This document shows, piece by piece, positions 62,751 through 64,000 of a stretch of 64,000 nt of DNA (positions within the stretch are counted from its first letter, which is position 1; the number at the start of each line of letters is the position of its first letter). A program made the position numbers and the translations under genes. The notes beneath the pieces were generated by a model that saw nothing but the letters and a program-made list of their open reading frames with translations, was not told where the DNA came from and ran no database searches. This stretch comes from Casp-actino8 sp001510455 (GTDB lineage: Bacteria > Actinomycetota > Acidimicrobiia > Acidimicrobiales > Ilumatobacteraceae). Where the stretch lies: positions 1 through 64,000 of the forward strand of contig JAQCIK010000003.1 of NCBI GenBank assembly GCA_027592035.1, given 5' to 3'.

Positions 62751-62756
62751 AGCGTA
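62751..62756 (-). promoter_or_regulatory. -10 box (TACGCT), leaderless mftA promoter
   Basis: On the minus strand TACGCT ends six bases before ATG 62744. Both the hexamer and its spacing equal those of guaA. Confidence 0.55.
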
Positions 62757-62779
62757 CAACTGCCCCGGCCGTCGGGGAC

Positions 62780-62785
62780 TACCGT
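62780..62785 (+). promoter_or_regulatory. -10 box (TACCGT) of the alcohol dehydrogenase transcript
   Basis: TACCGT ends eight bases before ATG 62794, which opens a 14-codon leader ORF that couples to the dehydrogenase gene. It is about 25 bases from the divergent mftA -10 box. Confidence 0.45.
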
Positions 62786-62793
62786 TCTCTTCG

Positions 62794-62838
62794 ATGGTTC
62801 GGCCACCCGGTGGCCCTGGGGAAATGGGGATCTCGTGA
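62794..62838 (+). CDS. Candidate 14-residue leader peptide upstream of the alcohol dehydrogenase
   Basis: ATG 62794 opens the peptide MVRPPGGPGEMGIS, whose TGA overlaps the dehydrogenase GTG as GTGA. It starts at leaderless distance from TACCGT. Pro and Gly are dense, and GGCCA/TGGCC arms (62801-62815) form a short hairpin within it. It may couple translation or act as a stalling leader. It may also be a chance open frame. Confidence 0.4.
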   Translation: MVRPPGGPGEMGIS

Positions 62839-63947
62839 AGACCAAGGCAGCAGTGTTGTGGGAGTTGGGTGCACCGTGGAGCATCGAGGAGATCGAGCTC
62901 GATGCACCGAAGGCCGGTGAAGTGCTCGTCGAGATGAAGGCGTCGGGAATGTGCCATTCCGACGAGCATCTCGTGACCGGAGACCTGCCGTTCGCGCTGC
63001 CGATCATCGGCGGCCACGAGGGCGCCGGAATCGTTCGTGAAGTCGGAGAGGGTGTGAGTTGGCTGGCTCCCGGTGACCACGTGGTCTTCGGTTTCATTCC
63101 GTCGTGCGGACGGTGTCCGAGTTGTTCGACCGGTCATCAGAACCTGTGCGACCTCGGTGCCCTCATGGGTGGTGGTCGTCAGATCACCGACGGTGGTGCG
63201 CGACACCACGCCAACGGTCAGGACCTCGGACTCATGTGTCTGCTCGGTACCTTCGCTCTCCACACGGTCGTGAACGAGGCGTCGTGCATCAAGGTCGAAC
63301 CCGATCTACCGCTCGACAAGATGTGCCTCCTCGGTTGCGGTGTGGTGACCGGTTGGGGTTCGTCGGTGTACGCCGCGCAGGTACGACCCGGCGACACGGT
63401 CGCCGTCGTCGGTGTGGGTGGTATCGGCGCCAACGCGATCCAGGGTGCGCGACTGGCGGGCGCCAAGCGCATCGTCGCCATCGATCCGGTCGAGTTCAAG
63501 CGCGAGAAGGCGATGGACTTCGGAGCCACGCACACGGCTTCGTCGATGGCCGAGGCGTTGCCGCTCCTGCAGGACATCACGTGGGGAACGATGGCCAACA
63601 AGGTGATCATGACGATGGGTGTGGGCGACGGTCAGGTGTTGGCCGAGGCCATGGCCATGGCCTCGAAGCGAGGCCGTGTGGTGGTGACCAACATCCACCC
63701 GGCGCTCGAGATGACGGCCAACGTGAACCTCCTCGACGTGACCCTCATGGAGAAGCAGATCGTCGGCTCTCTCTTCGGTTCGGGTAACCCGCGGGCCGAC
63801 ATTCCGAAGCTCGCCAACCTCTACCGAGAGGGGCAACTCGACCTCGACGGACTCGTGACCCGGACCTACCCCTTGGAGGGGATCAACGAGGGCTACGAGG
63901 CCATGCGCAAGGGTGAGAACATCCGCGGTGTCCTCGTCTACGACTGA
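62835..63947 (+). CDS. NDMA-dependent-type zinc alcohol dehydrogenase, mycofactocin-linked
   Basis: The 370-residue MDR enzyme has catalytic zinc ligands Cys40, His61 and Glu62, structural zinc cysteines 91, 94, 97 and 105, and the cofactor loop VAVVGVGGIGANAIQGA. FGFIPSCGRCPSCSTGHQNLCD and the tail ENIRGVLVYD match nicotinoprotein alcohol dehydrogenases that keep NAD bound and need mycofactocin as electron acceptor. It is divergent from mftA with about 90 bases between. GTG 62835 has a GGGGA site, and a leader ORF ends on the start codon. Confidence 0.9.
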   Translation: MKTKAAVLWELGAPWSIEEIELDAPKAGEVLVEMKASGMCHSDEHLVTGDLPFALPIIGGHEGAGIVREVGEGVSWLAPGDHVVFGFIPSCGRCPSCSTGHQNLCDLGALMGGGRQITDGGARHHANGQDLGLMCLLGTFALHTVVNEASCIKVEPDLPLDKMCLLGCGVVTGWGSSVYAAQVRPGDTVAVVGVGGIGANAIQGARLAGAKRIVAIDPVEFKREKAMDFGATHTASSMAEALPLLQDITWGTMANKVIMTMGVGDGQVLAEAMAMASKRGRVVVTNIHPALEMTANVNLLDVTLMEKQIVGSLFGSGNPRADIPKLANLYREGQLDLDGLVTRTYPLEGINEGYEAMRKGENIRGVLVYD

Positions 63948-63972
63948 GTTCCGCTCACAACGGCCAGGTCGC

Positions 63973-63978
63973 TAGCGT
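63973..63978 (+). promoter_or_regulatory. -10 box (TAGCGT) of the next gene, beyond the window
   Basis: TAGCGT is followed by GAGGGG (63986-63991) and no start codon before the window edge at a useful distance. The next rightward gene probably begins just outside. Confidence 0.3.
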
Positions 63979-64000
63979 TTCGGGCGAGGGGTACACGTCG

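Noticed and set aside
62745..62834. An mftR regulator or a riboswitch between mftA and the dehydrogenase
   Set aside because: The gap is only 90 bases and holds two promoters and a short leader ORF. There is no known aptamer pattern or TetR gene.

Overview
This is a GC-rich actinobacterial chromosome segment, most likely from the class Acidimicrobiia (an Ilumatobacter-like lineage). The taxonomic call is an inference. It rests on the mycofactocin genes, the fused high-affinity amino-acid transporter genes, the base composition, and a strong habit of leaderless transcription. In many genes a TANNNT hexamer ends 6 to 9 bases before an ATG or GTG with no ribosome binding site. Genes are densely packed on both strands with many 4-base ATGA or GTGA overlaps. 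No gap without a gene exceeds 300 bases. I see no tRNA, rRNA, CRISPR array, transposase, integrase or phage gene.

Layout. From 1 to 11.6 kb lie housekeeping and accessory genes: guaA, an NlpC/P60 cell-wall hydrolase, an aminoglycoside-phosphotransferase-like kinase, a dienelactone hydrolase, yaaA, a ferredoxin-P450-methyltransferase operon, a ClC channel and an MprAB-like two-component system. From 11.7 to 25.7 kb lies a complete phosphonate locus. phnDCE (with two permeases fused) runs rightward and converges on a leftward operon phnFGHIJKLM that ends in an inositol-monophosphatase-family gene. No phnN or phnP is present. Divergent from phnF is an operon of an HD-domain oxygenase (PhnZ/TmpB type), an Fe(II)/2-oxoglutarate dioxygenase (PhnY/TmpA type) and an MFS transporter. 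The region thus seems to encode both the C-P lyase route and an oxidative C-P cleavage route. PHO-box-like repeats precede phnD and the HD gene.

From 25.7 to 33.6 kb are chrA, a secreted repeat protein, the pcrA/uvrD helicase, a TetR-SDR pair with a visible operator, a lipoprotein hydrolase and a flavodoxin. From 33.7 to 40.4 kb is a three-gene branched-chain-amino-acid-type ABC system in which LivH and LivM are fused, and an MFS protein is fused to both ATPases (MFS-LivF-LivG). From 40.4 to 48.3 kb are ung, two PLP enzymes, an isopenicillin-N-synthase-like oxygenase, a ROK kinase, two membrane proteins and an alanine-racemase-like gene.

From 48.2 to 63.9 kb is a dispersed mycofactocin region. 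An operon reads etfA-fixC-fixX-etfB-mftE-mftF and a second reads mftA-mftB-mftC-OYE. A second OYE/FadH oxidoreductase, an SDR and an NDMA-type zinc alcohol dehydrogenase lie nearby. These are the kinds of enzyme that make, charge and discharge the peptide-derived redox cofactor. The overlap of mftE with an ETF and ETF-quinone oxidoreductase set suggests a path from mycofactocin-linked dehydrogenases to the quinone pool. mftD, mftR and mftG are not in the window.
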